Assembly (NCBI GenBank): GCA_036346225.1
Contig: JARFIW010000668.1
Location: 3,121,001 to 3,185,000, forward strand
Direction of reading: 5' to 3'
Source of the DNA: Platerodrilus igneus
Taxonomy: Eukaryota > Arthropoda > Insecta > Coleoptera > Lycidae
DNA length: 64,000 nucleotides
Shown here: positions 1 through 10,256 of the stretch, piece after piece
Layout: each line of letters begins with the position of its first letter
Position numbering within the stretch: the stretch's first letter is position 1
Notes under the pieces: model-generated
Database searches by the model: none
Told to the model about the DNA's origin: nothing
What the model saw: only the letters and a program-made list of their open reading frames with translations
Made by a program: the position numbers and the translations under genes

Positions 1-87
1 TACACAGGTATGGATTTCCCCAATGATGGAGCTTGAGAAATTGTAAGGTTCGACAAGGTTGTAGGTACATCTATGTCTACATCTAGG

Positions 88-477
88 TTAAGCCTGTCCA
101 GGACTGTCAACTAGGTGAATGTGCGATAAGAAAGTTTGTTTAGTTTGGTCAGCTTGTTCATTATTAAATAAACACAACACCTCTATCCGCTGCTTAACAT
201 GAGCTATTCGAGATATAATACGCTTAAGTTCAGTTTCGCTTGGTTCTGGATCAATTCTATTTACTATATTAGTGATGTCGTCAAGGGATTGTTTAATTTC
301 TAAGGTGTTTTGAGGCAGATTTGAGACGAGAACACGCGCAATAGGTGAACCTGTAGCTTCTTGAGCTAGTATAGCTTTGCGTTGCAAACTTCTGTCATTT
401 TGATTAGATGCTGCTTGGATATTCCTCAATTGAATTTCGTAAATTAATTCCGATGACTTGAGATGGACGATATTCAT
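88..477 (-). pseudogene. Gag-like fragment of a retroelement
   Basis: An open frame of 129 codons starts with an ATG and is rich in Lys, Glu, Gln and Ile, with no membrane segment. Its first 20 or so residues (SSELIYEIQLRN) resemble the short N-terminal helix, with a pattern like 'LxYELxIRG', common at the start of Gag-type proteins in insect LTR retroelements. The remainder is predicted helical and lacks a CCHC knuckle. It is far shorter than a full Gag, and its downstream part would lie to the left, outside the window. Upstream (480-1460) I see no LTR or primer-binding site. The family assignment rests on the N-terminal pattern only. It could also be a small unrelated host ORF. Confidence 0.35.
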
Positions 478-479
478 TG

Positions 480-1460
480 TAATATAGAATTTAAAGCAAC
501 AGATATAAGGAAATTAAGTTACTATAATGTTTTGGAAGATAGAAGATATACTAAAAACTCAGTTAATTGCAAAATCTATATATAACGAGGGAATTTTCTC
601 TATGGAGGTAATTGTAATTTATAATTGATCATTCAGATTATAAGGAGACACTTAAATCATAGAGAAGTCAGATACTATAAGAGTTATCTAAGTGAAAGCT
701 TTTTTAAAGAGTTGATCTAAAATAATAAATATACTGAGGTTTATAATGTTTATTTAATTGACTTAAGTATATTTCTAAGGAGATTTTTACTCATAAAGAA
801 TGGTAAATAAAGGTATTTATTTATAACTAGTGTACTTACAGAAAAAATTGATGTAATCCAAAAATCAGCTGGTAGAGTTATGTTATGTTATGTAGTAGAT
901 ATTTTTGAAAGATAAACACTTTTAATTTTGTTCCAAACCAAATCAGGTAACTATTTAAGAGAATTTAGAATAAAACCTCACTATTTTTATAAAGTAACAT
1001 GCGAATTAGCAATAGGTTTATAAAAGTATACACAATAACCAATAATCAATATGGCTACCCATGTCAAATTAGCATAGCAACTGTTTTCATGTCATTTCAT
1101 TTTAGATGATTGACATAGTAACTAACTTACAGTGTTACCACCCTATATTTTCTAAGTTATTGAAAATTAAGAATTTTATTTTTGAGTGAAAATTTTATAG
1201 GTTTATTTAATACTAATACATTGTAAGATATAAAAAAAGGAAAACAAATTTTTCAACCAAAAAAAACGTTGGATTGCGCCACTATTACACTTGAGTCTAA
1301 AGTCAAAGGTATACCTTTAAAGTCCCGCGGGTGATGTATGAGAGCCACTACAGTAGTTGGTAACACAAATAAATATTTGCTAAATGTTGCACAATAAGGT
1401 ATTACGTCATATAAATGTTTTAAATTACTATATCACATGCAAAAAAAGATAAAGGCACTC
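480..1460. other. AT-rich stretch, no gene seen
   Basis: I see no reading frame of note and no recognisable repeat on either strand. The only local structure is a perfect palindrome, AAAGGTATACCTTT, near 1306-1319. Confidence 0.6.
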
Positions 1461-1800
1461 ACGTAAACTGTAGAGCGTTTTACAACATTACGGCTATTTT
1501 GGCGGCAGCTGGGCGTCGTGGAGCATTGTGGGCGTGCTTGGACGCTGCCGGGCGTGGGTCATCTTTTTGCCCCCGGTTGAATCCAAATTCAAATTTGTCT
1601 TCTTCTTTCTTGTATAGAGGGACCACAGGAATACAGGTAAAGGTACGATAATCAATAATTGGAAGGAAACCTACATTACCTGAAAAAGAAGACAAGAAAA
1701 AGACACAAAGATAACCACTAGGCTCGACGTTTGGCTGACTAATCCCGACGTGTCGGAAATTCACCACTTTTTTTCACTGCGTCTGCGCGATCTCGAGCGC
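1461..1800 (-). promoter_or_regulatory. GC/CpG-rich segment, possible 5' exon or promoter
   Basis: This block is much richer in G, C and CpG than its surroundings (for example ggcgcaa-type and CGCGATCTCGAGCGCC stretches near 1787-1803). Read on the minus strand it holds an open frame (1480-1767) followed, just after its stop, by a good donor-like GTGAGTG at about 1461-1467. This could be the first, partly untranslated exon of a host gene whose other exons lie to the left, or an LTR promoter. The 95-residue translation ends in an Ala/Pro/Arg-rich tail and matches nothing I know. There is no direct evidence of transcription. Confidence 0.22.
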
Positions 1801-2497
1801 CAACGCGACTATCATAAGGGGCGAAAATACACGCACACGTCTTTTAAATTATTGGCGTAAAATTACTTGCAAAAACTAAAATTGAAAATGTTTACAGGCC
1901 GGTTTTCGGCATGTAACACTTTATAGTCCCAATTTATCGCCTTGCAATTTTCACATCTTTGGGCCACTGAAAAAACGGTAAAAAGTAACCGTTTTCAGCC
2001 GGACGAAGAAGTACAAAACGTCGTGAAAGAATTCTTCGAGGTAGCAGCCACAAGATTTCTTTAGGCAGGGTATACATAGGTTGACGAAACAATGGGATAT
2101 GTGCCTTAATCGTAGTGGTAATTATTTGTAAATTTAGTTGTCAATACATTTTTCCCGAACCAAAGATGGGTTTGAATTGAACAAGCCTCGTATATGTAAT
2201 GAAAATATTTTTTATTGGAACATAAGTGTTATTTCTAATCTTTATATTTAGACGATCAACTCTTCGACAAGGTTTTAATGTATTTTCCATTGTTAAGTAT
2301 GCATTTTTTACTATACGAGAATAAATAAACAAATATCTAATATTTTTATAAGAACAGGGTTGATGTATGAATTTCAATAATTTATTTAACTTGAATTTTT
2401 TTCAAATACTTTGTTTTCCCACCTTTTGTACTTAGCAGCCTGTAACAGAAAGCTTACCTTTCAACAAATTTCGACAAAAAAACTAAGATACAAAAAA
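1801..2497. other. Intergenic, nothing recognised
   Basis: This stretch is moderately AT-rich with a short GC-richer part up to about 2060. The 78-codon minus-strand frame at 2141-2377 has no recognisable feature and looks like chance. Confidence 0.5.
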
Positions 2498-2643
2498 TAG
2501 GTAGTGAGACTTGGATAGTTAAAGAGGTAGATAAAAAAAAGATAGAAGCTTTTGAAACTTGGTGTTATAGGAGAATGTTAAAGATTAGTTGGACAGATAG
2601 AGTAACAAACGAGGAAGTTTATAGAAGGATAGGTGAGGAACTC
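2498..2643 (+). mobile_element. LINE reverse transcriptase C-terminal scrap
   Basis: The plus strand encodes a string ending in the motif EAFETWCYRRMLKISWTDRV followed by TNEEVYRRIGEE. This is the conserved C-terminal tail of RTs from insect non-LTR retrotransposons. The same motif, decayed, occurs in the copy at 23.7 kb, so this is the same or a sister family. The fragment is 5'-truncated and stops abruptly where the BEL LTR begins at 2644. The BEL element therefore appears to have inserted into, or recombined next to, this LINE remnant. Confidence 0.75.
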
Positions 2644-2883
2644 TGTATGTCGCGTCAACACGCTTGTTTAGTTATTATAGTTATATTTGTTAAGGGTAGG
2701 CGGAGAATAAAACAAGTAGTAGTAGTAATTGATTTTGATTGATGTCATGTAAAAATTTGTATGATATCCAAATAAAAACTTTAGAACTTTAATTGATTAT
2801 TTCAAACCCGACACAAAGCGGCGATCAACTTTGGAGCACTAAGAGAGCTAACACGGGTAGTGTTTAGTCTTGCTGGTGGAACA
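2644..2883 (+). repeat. Probable 5' LTR of the BEL/Pao element
   Basis: The segment begins TGTATGTCGCG and ends GGAACA, the usual TG...CA form, and is directly followed by a primer-binding site. It contains an AATAAA-like stretch near 2704. The right edge is well supported by the primer-binding site. The left edge is inferred from where the LINE homology stops. The matching 3' LTR is missing because the element is truncated inside integrase, so the boundaries cannot be confirmed by LTR-LTR comparison. Confidence 0.6.
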
Positions 2884-2885
2884 TT

Positions 2886-2903
2886 TGGCGACCGTGACAG
2901 GAC
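2886..2903 (+). other. BEL/Pao primer-binding site
   Basis: TGGCGACCGTGACAGGAC starts two bases after the LTR end. A TGG start is expected for pairing to the CCA end of a tRNA. Similar sequences sit at this position in insect BEL/Pao elements. About 100 bases of leader separate it from the gag ATG at 3003. Confidence 0.65.
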
Positions 2904-3002
2904 GACGCTTTGTGAAAGTTTGTTTGAAATTTCTATCGCTACTTCGAACTAGGGAGGTCACCGAAAACTCGATCAGTAGAGCTGAAGTAAGTACTACCCC
3001 TT

Positions 3003-3476
3003 ATGGAAAAACTTAAGAAGTCTAGGTCGGTTTTGCGTGGTATTTTCTCGAAAACTGCGAATCAGTTAAGATCACTATTAGAAAGCGAAACTATGTCCGT
3101 ACAAGATTTGAAGACAACATTTGACGTGTTTCGGAAAAAACAATGCTCCCTTACGGAAGTTGACAGTAAAATTTACGACCTGATGCTAGAAGCTGACGTA
3201 AGCGAGGACGATCTTGTACAAGAAGTAACTGCATCTGATGAATATTTGGCGATATTTACCAATTTGTCCGTACGCTATAGCGACGCGATTGTACACGAAG
3301 AAGCAAGATCTGTTGTCAAAGGCGAACTCTCTTCAGCTGTACAACTGTCAAGTCTTAAGCTACCCCGAATTGACCTCAAAAAATTCGGGGGAGATGTTCG
3401 TGATTGGTTGCCATTTTGGAGTCGATTAAAAAAGCTCAACGACAATTGTGACATTGATGCGGAGGACAAGATGCAG
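3003..3476 (+). pseudogene. gag: BEL/Pao Gag, N-terminal part
   Basis: The frame opens with an ATG after the primer-binding site and runs for about 158 codons. The first 100 residues are Lys/Glu-rich and helical. Then comes LKLPRIDLKKFGGDVRDWLP, the conserved hinge of BEL/Pao Gag (DUF1759-type, 'LPKxxLPxFxGDxxxWxxF'). The frame is cut at codon 158 by the Penelope-like insertion. The continuing Gag sequence resumes in the same sense at 7830, so this is the 5' half of a split gene. It is non-functional as it stands. Confidence 0.88.
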
Positions 3477-3907
3477 TAAATACTCCCTGTATGTTTGTTG
3501 TGGTTTGTTTAGCATTCTTCTTAATCTTCTTTGGGAATGAAACCACTCATAGTTTTTAAAATCTATTTCATTTACGTTTCGATCCATGACCTAGGATCGT
3601 TGTCAAAATAATAAAAACTTCAAGTTTGACGTTTATGACACAAATTGAAGGTTTCTTTGATTTATTGATGTTTGAAATATTTGGTTTGAGTACACTAAGC
3701 AAAAATTTTTAGAGTTTAAAAGAATGATTGCCTTCAATTTGTGTTGCGACCTGGGATCGACTTTCCTATAGTAGCCAATACGCTTAACGTGAAATCAGCT
3801 GATTAATTTTTATTGGTGAATTTTATATAAATTCAATAATTTGAGAAACATTTTTTAACATGTTTCTATTTATACAATTGAGAGATTTTTGATTTTATGT
3901 CTTATTT
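3477..3907 (-). repeat. PLE pseudo-LTR copy 1 (direct repeat of 6512-6942)
   Basis: This is 431 bases almost identical, in the same orientation, to 6512-6942. It covers the 5' leader and the first roughly 36 codons of the PLE reading frame. On the minus strand it forms the start of a truncated second unit directly after the 3' end of the full copy, which is the tandem organisation described for PLEs. Confidence 0.85.
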
Positions 3908-4403
3908 TACCGAGATTCAGTGAAGGGGGTTAAGCAACCTGAGGCTACCAAGATCCCCCAACATTCATAATTTGCCGTAATAATGGTTTTCTAGTTAATA
4001 TGCTTATTGTTATGTAATTAGTTATTGTATGTATAAATAGAAATCATGTATGTAGGCTGTATTTCATGTTAATATCGCAAGGAAAACCCAGGAAAAACTT
4101 GCAATGCTACCTAGATATTGTGGGCATTTGATCTTCATTTGTTATTTCTTTTGTTATTTCTTTTAGTAATGGAATCCATTGTTTACTGAAAGTCACGGAT
4201 TCGTTTGCAACGCAGTTATTTTTATGTAGGGTTATATAGGCAGCTTCTTTGATTTTGCGTTTTTGGTGGTTTTCTTCTTTGTCGACAATTTTGCATCTTC
4301 CCATTTTATTTTATGACTGGAGTCCCATGCATGTTGGCAAATCATGGATTTTTCAAATTTTCTATTTTTTATATATGATTTATGTTCTTTTAATCGAACT
4401 TCA
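3479..4403. repeat. Left arm of PLE near-palindrome
   Basis: This segment is the reverse complement of 6940-7826 with few differences. The shared sequence runs from the element start through its 5' leader, 3' untranslated region and the C-terminal part of the endonuclease. The two arms (about 925 and 887 bp) would form a long hairpin with a loop of about 2.5 kb. Confidence 0.88.
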
Positions 4404-4480
4404 AATGGTCTGGAAGTTTTTCCTAGATAAAACTTATTACATTCGCACGGTATTTTGTAGATACAGTTTTTTGAATTTTG
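4107..4480 (-). pseudogene. PLE GIY-YIG endonuclease domain (broken)
   Basis: Read on the minus strand, this segment encodes the C-terminal nuclease of the PLE protein. Visible motifs are CIYKIPC...FYLGKT, the GIY...YIG equivalent with a Cys pair typical of PLEs, then RLKEHKSYI, with the conserved Arg and the EH of the active site. After a one-base frameshift comes a basic tail (NHQKRKIKEAAY...) ending in a stop at 4107. The domain nicks DNA to prime reverse transcription. It is separated from the RT block (4918-5235) by several stops, so it is a relic. Confidence 0.85.
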
Positions 4481-4917
4481 TATTGCGTTTTTGGGTTTTG
4501 TTTTTGTTAATTGTGCTCTTAGTGTATTGTTGGTTCTAAATACTGTTTTAATTCTAAATTTGTTTCCTATTCTTTGAATTTTTCGGAGAATCCTTTTATG
4601 TATGGTATTGAGAGCATTTTGTGGTGTGTATCGTTGTTTTTGTTTCTTTTCTTTATTTTAGGGTTTTATTCATTTCTTTCTCTATTATTCTTTTAGGATA
4701 TTTGTTTTCTATTAGTGTACATCTGATTAGGTCTTTCTCTTTCTTTAAAATTTCTTCGTTTGATGATATTAATTTTGCTCTATCATACATGGTTTTGATA
4801 ATTCCTCGTTTGACACATTGTGGGTGGTTTGAATCGAAGTTTAAGTATCTGTTTGTGTGCGTTGGTTTTCTATATACCGATGTATTAATTGTTGTATCGT
4901 TTTGCTAACTAGAATAT

Positions 4918-5235
4918 CTAAAACGGAAGTTTTCCATGTTGTTCTAATTCATATGTGAATTTAATAGTTGGTTCTATTTCGTTAATTGACTGTACAAAGT
5001 TTTTAATTAATTCTATATTATGAGGCCAAATAGCATAAACATCATCAACGTATCTCCACCAGATCAATGGTTTCAATTCTTGTGTGAATATCACATCTTT
5101 TTCGAATTCCTCCATGAATATATTACTGAAGATTGGGGATAGTGGACTTCCCATTGCCATTCCGAAGTTTTGTTTGTAAAATTGATCATTTATTTGAAAA
5201 TATGTGGTATTTACGCATAAACCAAGTAATTCCAT
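4918..5235 (-). pseudogene. PLE reverse transcriptase, catalytic part
   Basis: A frame of 105 residues carries the RT palm. GMAMGSPLSPIFSNIFMEEF is the template-grip motif, and WWRYVDDVYAIW holds the catalytic YVDD. In PLEs the RT is telomerase-like and lies before GIY-YIG. It follows the 5267-6622 frame after a frameshift of some 30 bases and is followed by a degenerate linker towards the endonuclease. All the key Asp residues are present in this piece, so the loss of function comes from the breaks. Confidence 0.9.
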
Positions 5236-5266
5236 AATCGATGATATACTTAGTTTTGTTCTTTCT

Positions 5267-6622
5267 TTAAGATTGCCATCTTTTCGAGTTTGTTTTTATA
5301 ATATTAAGCGTTTTGTTTATAGGGACATTTGTAAAGAGATTTACTACATCAAAACTTACCATTGTGTGTGTATTTTCAATTTTTATGTTTGATAGTTTTT
5401 CTAAAAAGTGTTGGTTGTTTTTAATGAAAGAATCCGTTTTGCCTGCTAATGGATTTATAATTTTTAGTAGAAATTTTGCTAAATTATGGCATGGTGAATC
5501 TATTGAGCTTACGATAGGTCTTAGAGGAATGTCTTTTTTATGAATTTTTGGTAGACCGTAAAAGTGGGGTGGTTTACTGTAATTTGGAACTAGTTTACTT
5601 CTTTCTTTGTCTTCGAATTCATTTTTAAATTTAAATAGAGTTTTGTATATTTTATTTTCAATTGATTTTGTTGGGTCCGTTTCTAAACTGGTGTAATTCT
5701 CAGTGTTCAATAGTTCGTTGACTTTTGTGTTGTAAACGTTTTTATTCATTATTACTGTTGCATTGCCTTTGTCAGCAGGTAGAATTATTATTGAGTTATC
5801 GTTTTTTAGATTGCGAATTGCTTTTATTTCGTTATTACTTACATTTGGTTTTATTTTGTGATTCTTTTCTATTTCGATTTTGCATCGTACTCTAAATTCG
5901 TTTGCTTGATCTTGTTCGAGTTGGTTTGCTGTTTTCTCAACACAGCTAATTATTTCAAAGGTTGGTATTGATTTTGGTGTTACTGCAAAATTAAGGCCTT
6001 TTGAAAGAATTGATTTTTCTGTGTCGTTAATAGTTCTGTTTGATAAATTTATCACGGTGTTTAGCATGGTGTTCCTGTTTTCTAACGTTTTAGTTTGTGT
6101 GTTATTTTTCTCTATAAATAGGTTATTAAATTTCTTTATGTGAATTTCTTTTTGTTTGGAAAATACTGATTCGTAGTAGGTTTTTGCACTAACGAGAATT
6201 TTATCAAAATCATATTTTGTTACCTTTATTCGTATGAAATTTATAATGCCCTCAATATCTTGTTTTAACTTATAAATAATGTGTCGGTGGTTTTGTAGTC
6301 TTTCCCTCATCATACTGTAACTTGCTCTTTCGAGAATTCTTGATAGTTTATTGCTTGTCTTTCCAAATTTGATTCTAAATCCTTTTGGTATTATTTCGTT
6401 GTTTCTGCACTTTATTAGGAATGTAAGTGAATTTTTGGAATGCGATAGCTTTAGGTTTAGATTGTCCAACTGTCTAAAACAAATACAAATTTCAGGCCCA
6501 TACCTGACTTGTAAATACTCCCTGTATGTTTGTTGTGGTTTGTTTAGCATTCTTCTTAATCTTTTTTGGGAATGAAACCACTCATAGTTTTTAAAATCTA
6601 TTTTATTTACGTTTCGATCCAT
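5267..6622 (-). pseudogene. PLE polyprotein N-terminal half (RT fingers)
   Basis: A frame of 451 codons has its ATG in the sequence GGTCATGGATCGAAAC-like context shared with the copies at 3590 and 7756, which supports this start. The first about 250 residues are Lys/Asn-rich. Then the RT fingers appear: IIILPADKGNATVIMNK, HFYGLPKIHK, PLRPIVSSIDSPCHNLAKFL and SFDVVNLFTNVPI, whose first catalytic Asp is in the DVVNLFTNVP motif. This order (ADKG...LPKIHK...RPI...SFDV) is diagnostic for Penelope-like RT. It ends in a frameshift just before the rest of the palm at 5235. Confidence 0.9.
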
Positions 6623-6999
6623 GACCTAGGATCGTTGTCAAAATAATAAAAACTTCAAATTTGACGTTTATGACACAAATTGAAGGTTTCTTTGATTTAT
6701 TGATGTTTGAAATATTTGGTTTGAGTACACTAAGCAAAAATTTTTAGAGTTTAAAAGAATGATTGCCTTCAATTTGTGTTGCGACCTGGGATCGACTTTC
6801 CTATGGTAGCCAATACGCTTAACGTGAAATCAGCTGATTAATTTTTATTGGTGAATTTTATATAAATTCAATAATTTGAGAAACATTTTTTAACATGTTT
6901 CTATTTATACAATTGAGAGATTTTTGATTTTATGTCTTATTTGAAGTTCGATTAAAAGAACATAAATCATATATAAAAAATAGAAAATTTGAAAAATCC

Positions 7000-7236
7000 A
7001 TGATTTGCCAACATGCATGGGACTCCAGTCATAAAATAAAATGGGAAGATGCAAAATTATCGACAAAGAAAAACCACCAAAAACGCAAAATCAAAGAAGC
7101 TGCCTATATAACCCTACATAAAAATAACTGCGTTGCAAACGAATCCGTGACTTTCAGTAAACAATGGATTCCATTACTAAAAGAAATAACAAAAGAAATA
7201 ACAAATGAAGATCAAATGCCCACAATATCTAGGTAG
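7000..7236 (+). pseudogene. Duplicated PLE endonuclease C-terminus
   Basis: This is the plus-strand copy of the last about 78 residues of the GIY-YIG protein, within the right palindromic arm. It starts MICQHAWDSSHKIKWEDAKL and ends at the same stop as the left copy. It keeps the frame that the left copy loses near 4300, showing that the frameshift in the left arm arose after or independently of the duplication. It is too short to be a nuclease. Confidence 0.75.
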
Positions 7237-7347
7237 CATTGCAAGTTTTTCCTGGGTTTTCCTTGCGATATTAACATGAAATACAGCCTACATACATGAT
7301 TTCTATTTATACATACAATAACTAATTACATAACAATAAGCATATTA

Positions 7348-7437
7348 ACTAGAAAACCATTATTACGGCAAATTATGAATGTTGGGGGATCTTGGTAGCC
7401 TCAGGTTTCTTAACCCCCTTCACTGAATCTCGGTAAA
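7348..7437 (+). repeat. 3' UTR cassette shared by PLE and LINE (PLE right copy)
   Basis: About 90 bases contain GTTGGGGGATCTTGGTAGCC, a CTTAACCCCCTTC block and CACTGAATCTCGGTAAAATA. The same order of blocks, with the same preceding AAAACYATTA and GGCAAA, occurs in the 3' UTR of a LINE family at 24.0, 58.7 and 59.0 kb. A left-arm PLE copy is at 3905-3996. See findings. Confidence 0.8.
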
Positions 7438-7755
7438 ATAAGACATAAAATCAGAAATCTCTCAATTGTATAAATAGAAACATGTTAAAAAATGTTTCTC
7501 AAATTATTGAATTTATATAAAATTCACCAATAAAAATTAATCAGCTGATTTCACGTTAAGCGTATTGGCTACCATAGGAAAGTCGATCCCAGGTCGCAAC
7601 ACAAATTGAAGGCAATCATTCTTTTAAACTCTAAAAATTTTTGCTTAGTGTACTCAAACCAAATATTTCAAACATCAATAAATCAAAGAAACCTTCAATT
7701 TGTGTCATAAACGTCAAACTTGAAGTTTTTATTATTTTGACAACGATCCTAGGTC

Positions 7756-9522
7756 ATGGATCGAAACGTAAATGAAATAGATTTTAAAAACTATGAGTGG
7801 TTTCATTCCCAAAGAAGATTAAGAAAGATGCAGTACTTAATCCAAGCAACAGTACCTCGATCAAGAGCTCGCGAGCTTGTAGAGAGTTTTCCTTCCGTAG
7901 CAGACAATTACAAAAAGGTAATCGAGAGCTTGAAATCGCGCTTTGGTCGTGATGAACTACAAGTAGAGGTATACGTACGGGAATTGTTAAAATTAGTGCC
8001 AAACAAATCCTTTTTGAAGGATGACGTTCCCTTGATTGGGTTATATGACAAGATCGAAACTCAATTAAGGGCGTTAGAGACCCTGGGTGTTACTACCGAA
8101 AAGTGTGCGGCTATGTTATATCCGCTGGTTGAGTCGTGTTTACCTGAAGACCTTCTGCGGGTATGGCAGCGTTCAACATACTTTACTTCGAGTGAAAGTA
8201 ACGAAACAACCAGCAAGTTGGAATGCCTCATGAAGTTCTTAAAAACTGAAGTTGAAAGCGAAGAACGTGTGCGAATAGCGGCAGGTTTTGGAGAAAGTTT
8301 TCGTACTGAAGGCTCCAAGAAAACAAAATCTAAAGGCTCTGGGCACAGTGTCTCGACGGCTGCGAATTTAGTAAATACGCAGGTCGGAAAATGTTTATTT
8401 TGTGAAGGCGTCTACAGCAGCGGAGATTGTTTTAAGGCTCAGAAATTGTTACTGGAGGAAAAACTAAATGTGTTAACAGCCAAAGGTGCCTGTTTTGTAT
8501 GTCTTAAATCAGGGCATGTTAGCCGTAAGTGCCGTGCACGGGTGAGGTGTCACTTTTGCGGTAAGCGACATTTGGTTTTGTTGTGTCCCAATCTACCTAA
8601 AGAAACTTGCGAAAAATCGGCACTAGAAAGTGAACAAAGATTACCTGAGAAAGTTGAAAATATTTTAACGGTAAAAACTACAACCCACGTTTTCCTACAA
8701 ACACTAAGAGGTAAAATCAGAAATGGGTCTCAAGAACATGAAGTACGCGCGTTAATAGATACTGGTTCCCAATTGTCATTTGTGCTTGCATCAACAGCAA
8801 CAATAATGGATTATCCAGTTAAACGCAAAGAAGAGATTATTCATGCGCTCTTCGGCGGCACACATTCTGCTAAGGAAAATCACTCTTGCTACGATATACG
8901 AGTTGTAAGTTTAGGCGGAAGTTACACTTGTCGTTTCAAAGTGTTTGACCAAACAACTATCTGCGACCACGTTTCTGTTGTGTATGATGGTAGTTGGATG
9001 AAGGAACTAGCAGCAATGAAAATTCATCTAACAGATGTGCGTGATTCTCATAAAATTGAAATGTTGATTGGTGCGGATGTTGCTGGTAAGTTACTTACAG
9101 GAAAACGACACCTCTTGCGGTGTGGAGCTGTTGCCGTGGAGACGTTACTAGGTTGGACGCTTATGGGAAAAGTCCCTAAGAGGCGGAGTCGGACAAGCTC
9201 GACCGCCATGACGGTTACATCCTTGCTTGTGAAAGAGCTGGATATTTCACAATTATGGAGGTTAGATGTGCTTGGAATTTCAGATCCGTTTGAAAAACAG
9301 TTGAGGAAAGAACTTGCAGAGTCAGTTAGCTTGAATTTTCTAGAATCTATTAAAACCGATGACGACGGAAGGTACCAAGTACGACTAATTTGGCGGAATG
9401 GACATCCACCGTTACCTTCAAACTTTGCTATGGCGAATAAGAGATTTGAATCGACGTTAAAGAAACTAAACAGCGAAAGAATTTTTCCGAATATAATGAT
9501 ACGTTTGAACAATAATTTGTAA
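7756..9522 (+). pseudogene. gag-pol: Chimeric ORF: PLE N-terminus fused to BEL Gag and protease
   Basis: This is an open frame of 588 codons. Residues 1-24 come from the PLE arm (MDRNVNEIDFKNYEWFHSQ). From about residue 26 it is BEL/Pao Gag, in frame with the part at 3003-3476. It carries zinc knuckles near residues 214-280 (CLFCEG, then CFVCLKSGHVSRKCRA and CHFCGKRHLVLLC). A Pao-type aspartic protease follows (VRALIDTGSQLSFVL at about 330-345, flap region IEMLIGADV, GWTLMGKVP), of the DUF1758 type. After about residue 490 comes the start of the pol connector. The last four or so codons read into the LTR-like insert. The Gag and protease motifs are intact, but RT is cut off by the insert at 9518. 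Confidence 0.85.
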
Positions 9523-10088
9523 CGTACATTTTTGGTAGTTTAACATTTTACACTTTACCAAATACGTAAAATACATCGTTTCTTTGGGATCGCTGTTTGT
9601 ATCAAGTAAATACTTCAGAATAATTCAGAATTGTATGCAATTTAACTCGTGTGTATTACTTTTAAAGATAGATAAATTGAAGATTGATTCTCATTAATAA
9701 ATATATTGCAAGGAATGAATTGTAAATTGGATTATTTGTAAATTACTTCCAACTTATCGAAAATGAGAAACCGTTGTAATTAATTATAGATTACATCGTT
9801 CTTGTCTTGCCATTCATATAAATTTTGTTCCTTATGTGGATATACAAGTCTAGATAAGAGACGATAAGCGGTTGTAATAGCAACGAGTTGATATAAACAG
9901 ATGAGTAGAGAAGTTTGTTCTTTGTTCCTATATGTTAATTACGTTGAAAATACTGTTTCTTCTTTGCTTTGACAATAGTGAGAATTAATGCGGTATTAAT
10001 TTTCGTATTGTTCATGAACAAGCACGGCATGTTTTTAGTTGATTTTCTGTTGGAAGGAAAAGTGGTAGAGCTTGTTAAACTCAAACGC

Positions 10089-10256
10089 ACGTGTGTTTTA
10101 CGGAACATTTGACGGACGGTTTTATTGCTTACGCGTGCCTTGCTAATTGTTTTTAGTTGTTTTTCTTGTGAGATAAATGTTTTAAGGAACATTTGACGGA
10201 CTTGCTTTAGTGATACACGTGCTTTACCCATTACGGTTCTTTTTAGTTGTTTTGTC
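10089..10256. repeat. 84-bp tandem duplication within the insert
   Basis: Two imperfect units of 84 bp are anchored by ggaacatttgacggac at 10102 and 10186. On the minus strand the period is a multiple of three, so the frame at 9935-10231 contains a repeated peptide (KARVS..xVRQMF.KT). The pattern is probably untranslated LTR sequence rather than a gene, since the rest of the frame is nondescript. Confidence 0.65.

Larger units (their letters stand above)
3479..7826 (-). mobile_element. Composite Penelope-like element (PLE) inserted in BEL gag
   Basis: This is a 4.35-kb insertion flanked by direct copies of GATGCAGTA at 3470-3478 and 7827-7835, a likely target-site duplication of 6-9 bp (three bases are ambiguous with the element end). 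On the minus strand it reads as an inverted 3' fragment plus 5' start (7826 to 6940), one nearly full copy (6950 to about 3905), then the first 430 bases of a second copy (3907 to 3477). PLEs typically carry such partial tandem and inverted copies (pseudo-LTRs). The body encodes an RT with a YVDD box and a GIY-YIG endonuclease, the canonical PLE pair. Frameshifts in both reading frames make it inactive. It is younger than the BEL element it interrupts. Confidence 0.9.
6940..7826. repeat. Right arm of PLE near-palindrome
   Basis: This segment is the inverted counterpart of 3479-4403. It begins inside the endonuclease coding region and runs, on the plus strand, through the 3' UTR cassette and into the element's own ATG at 7756. 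It therefore places PLE coding sequence directly in front of the right half of BEL gag. Confidence 0.88.

Noticed and set aside
4249..4908. Two plus-strand hydrophobic frames of about 95 codons
   Set aside because: They are antisense shadows of the AT-rich Penelope coding region.
9935..10231. 98-codon frame with a repeated basic peptide
   Set aside because: The repeat is an 84-bp DNA duplication in an LTR-like insert. There is no support for a protein beyond the period being a multiple of three.
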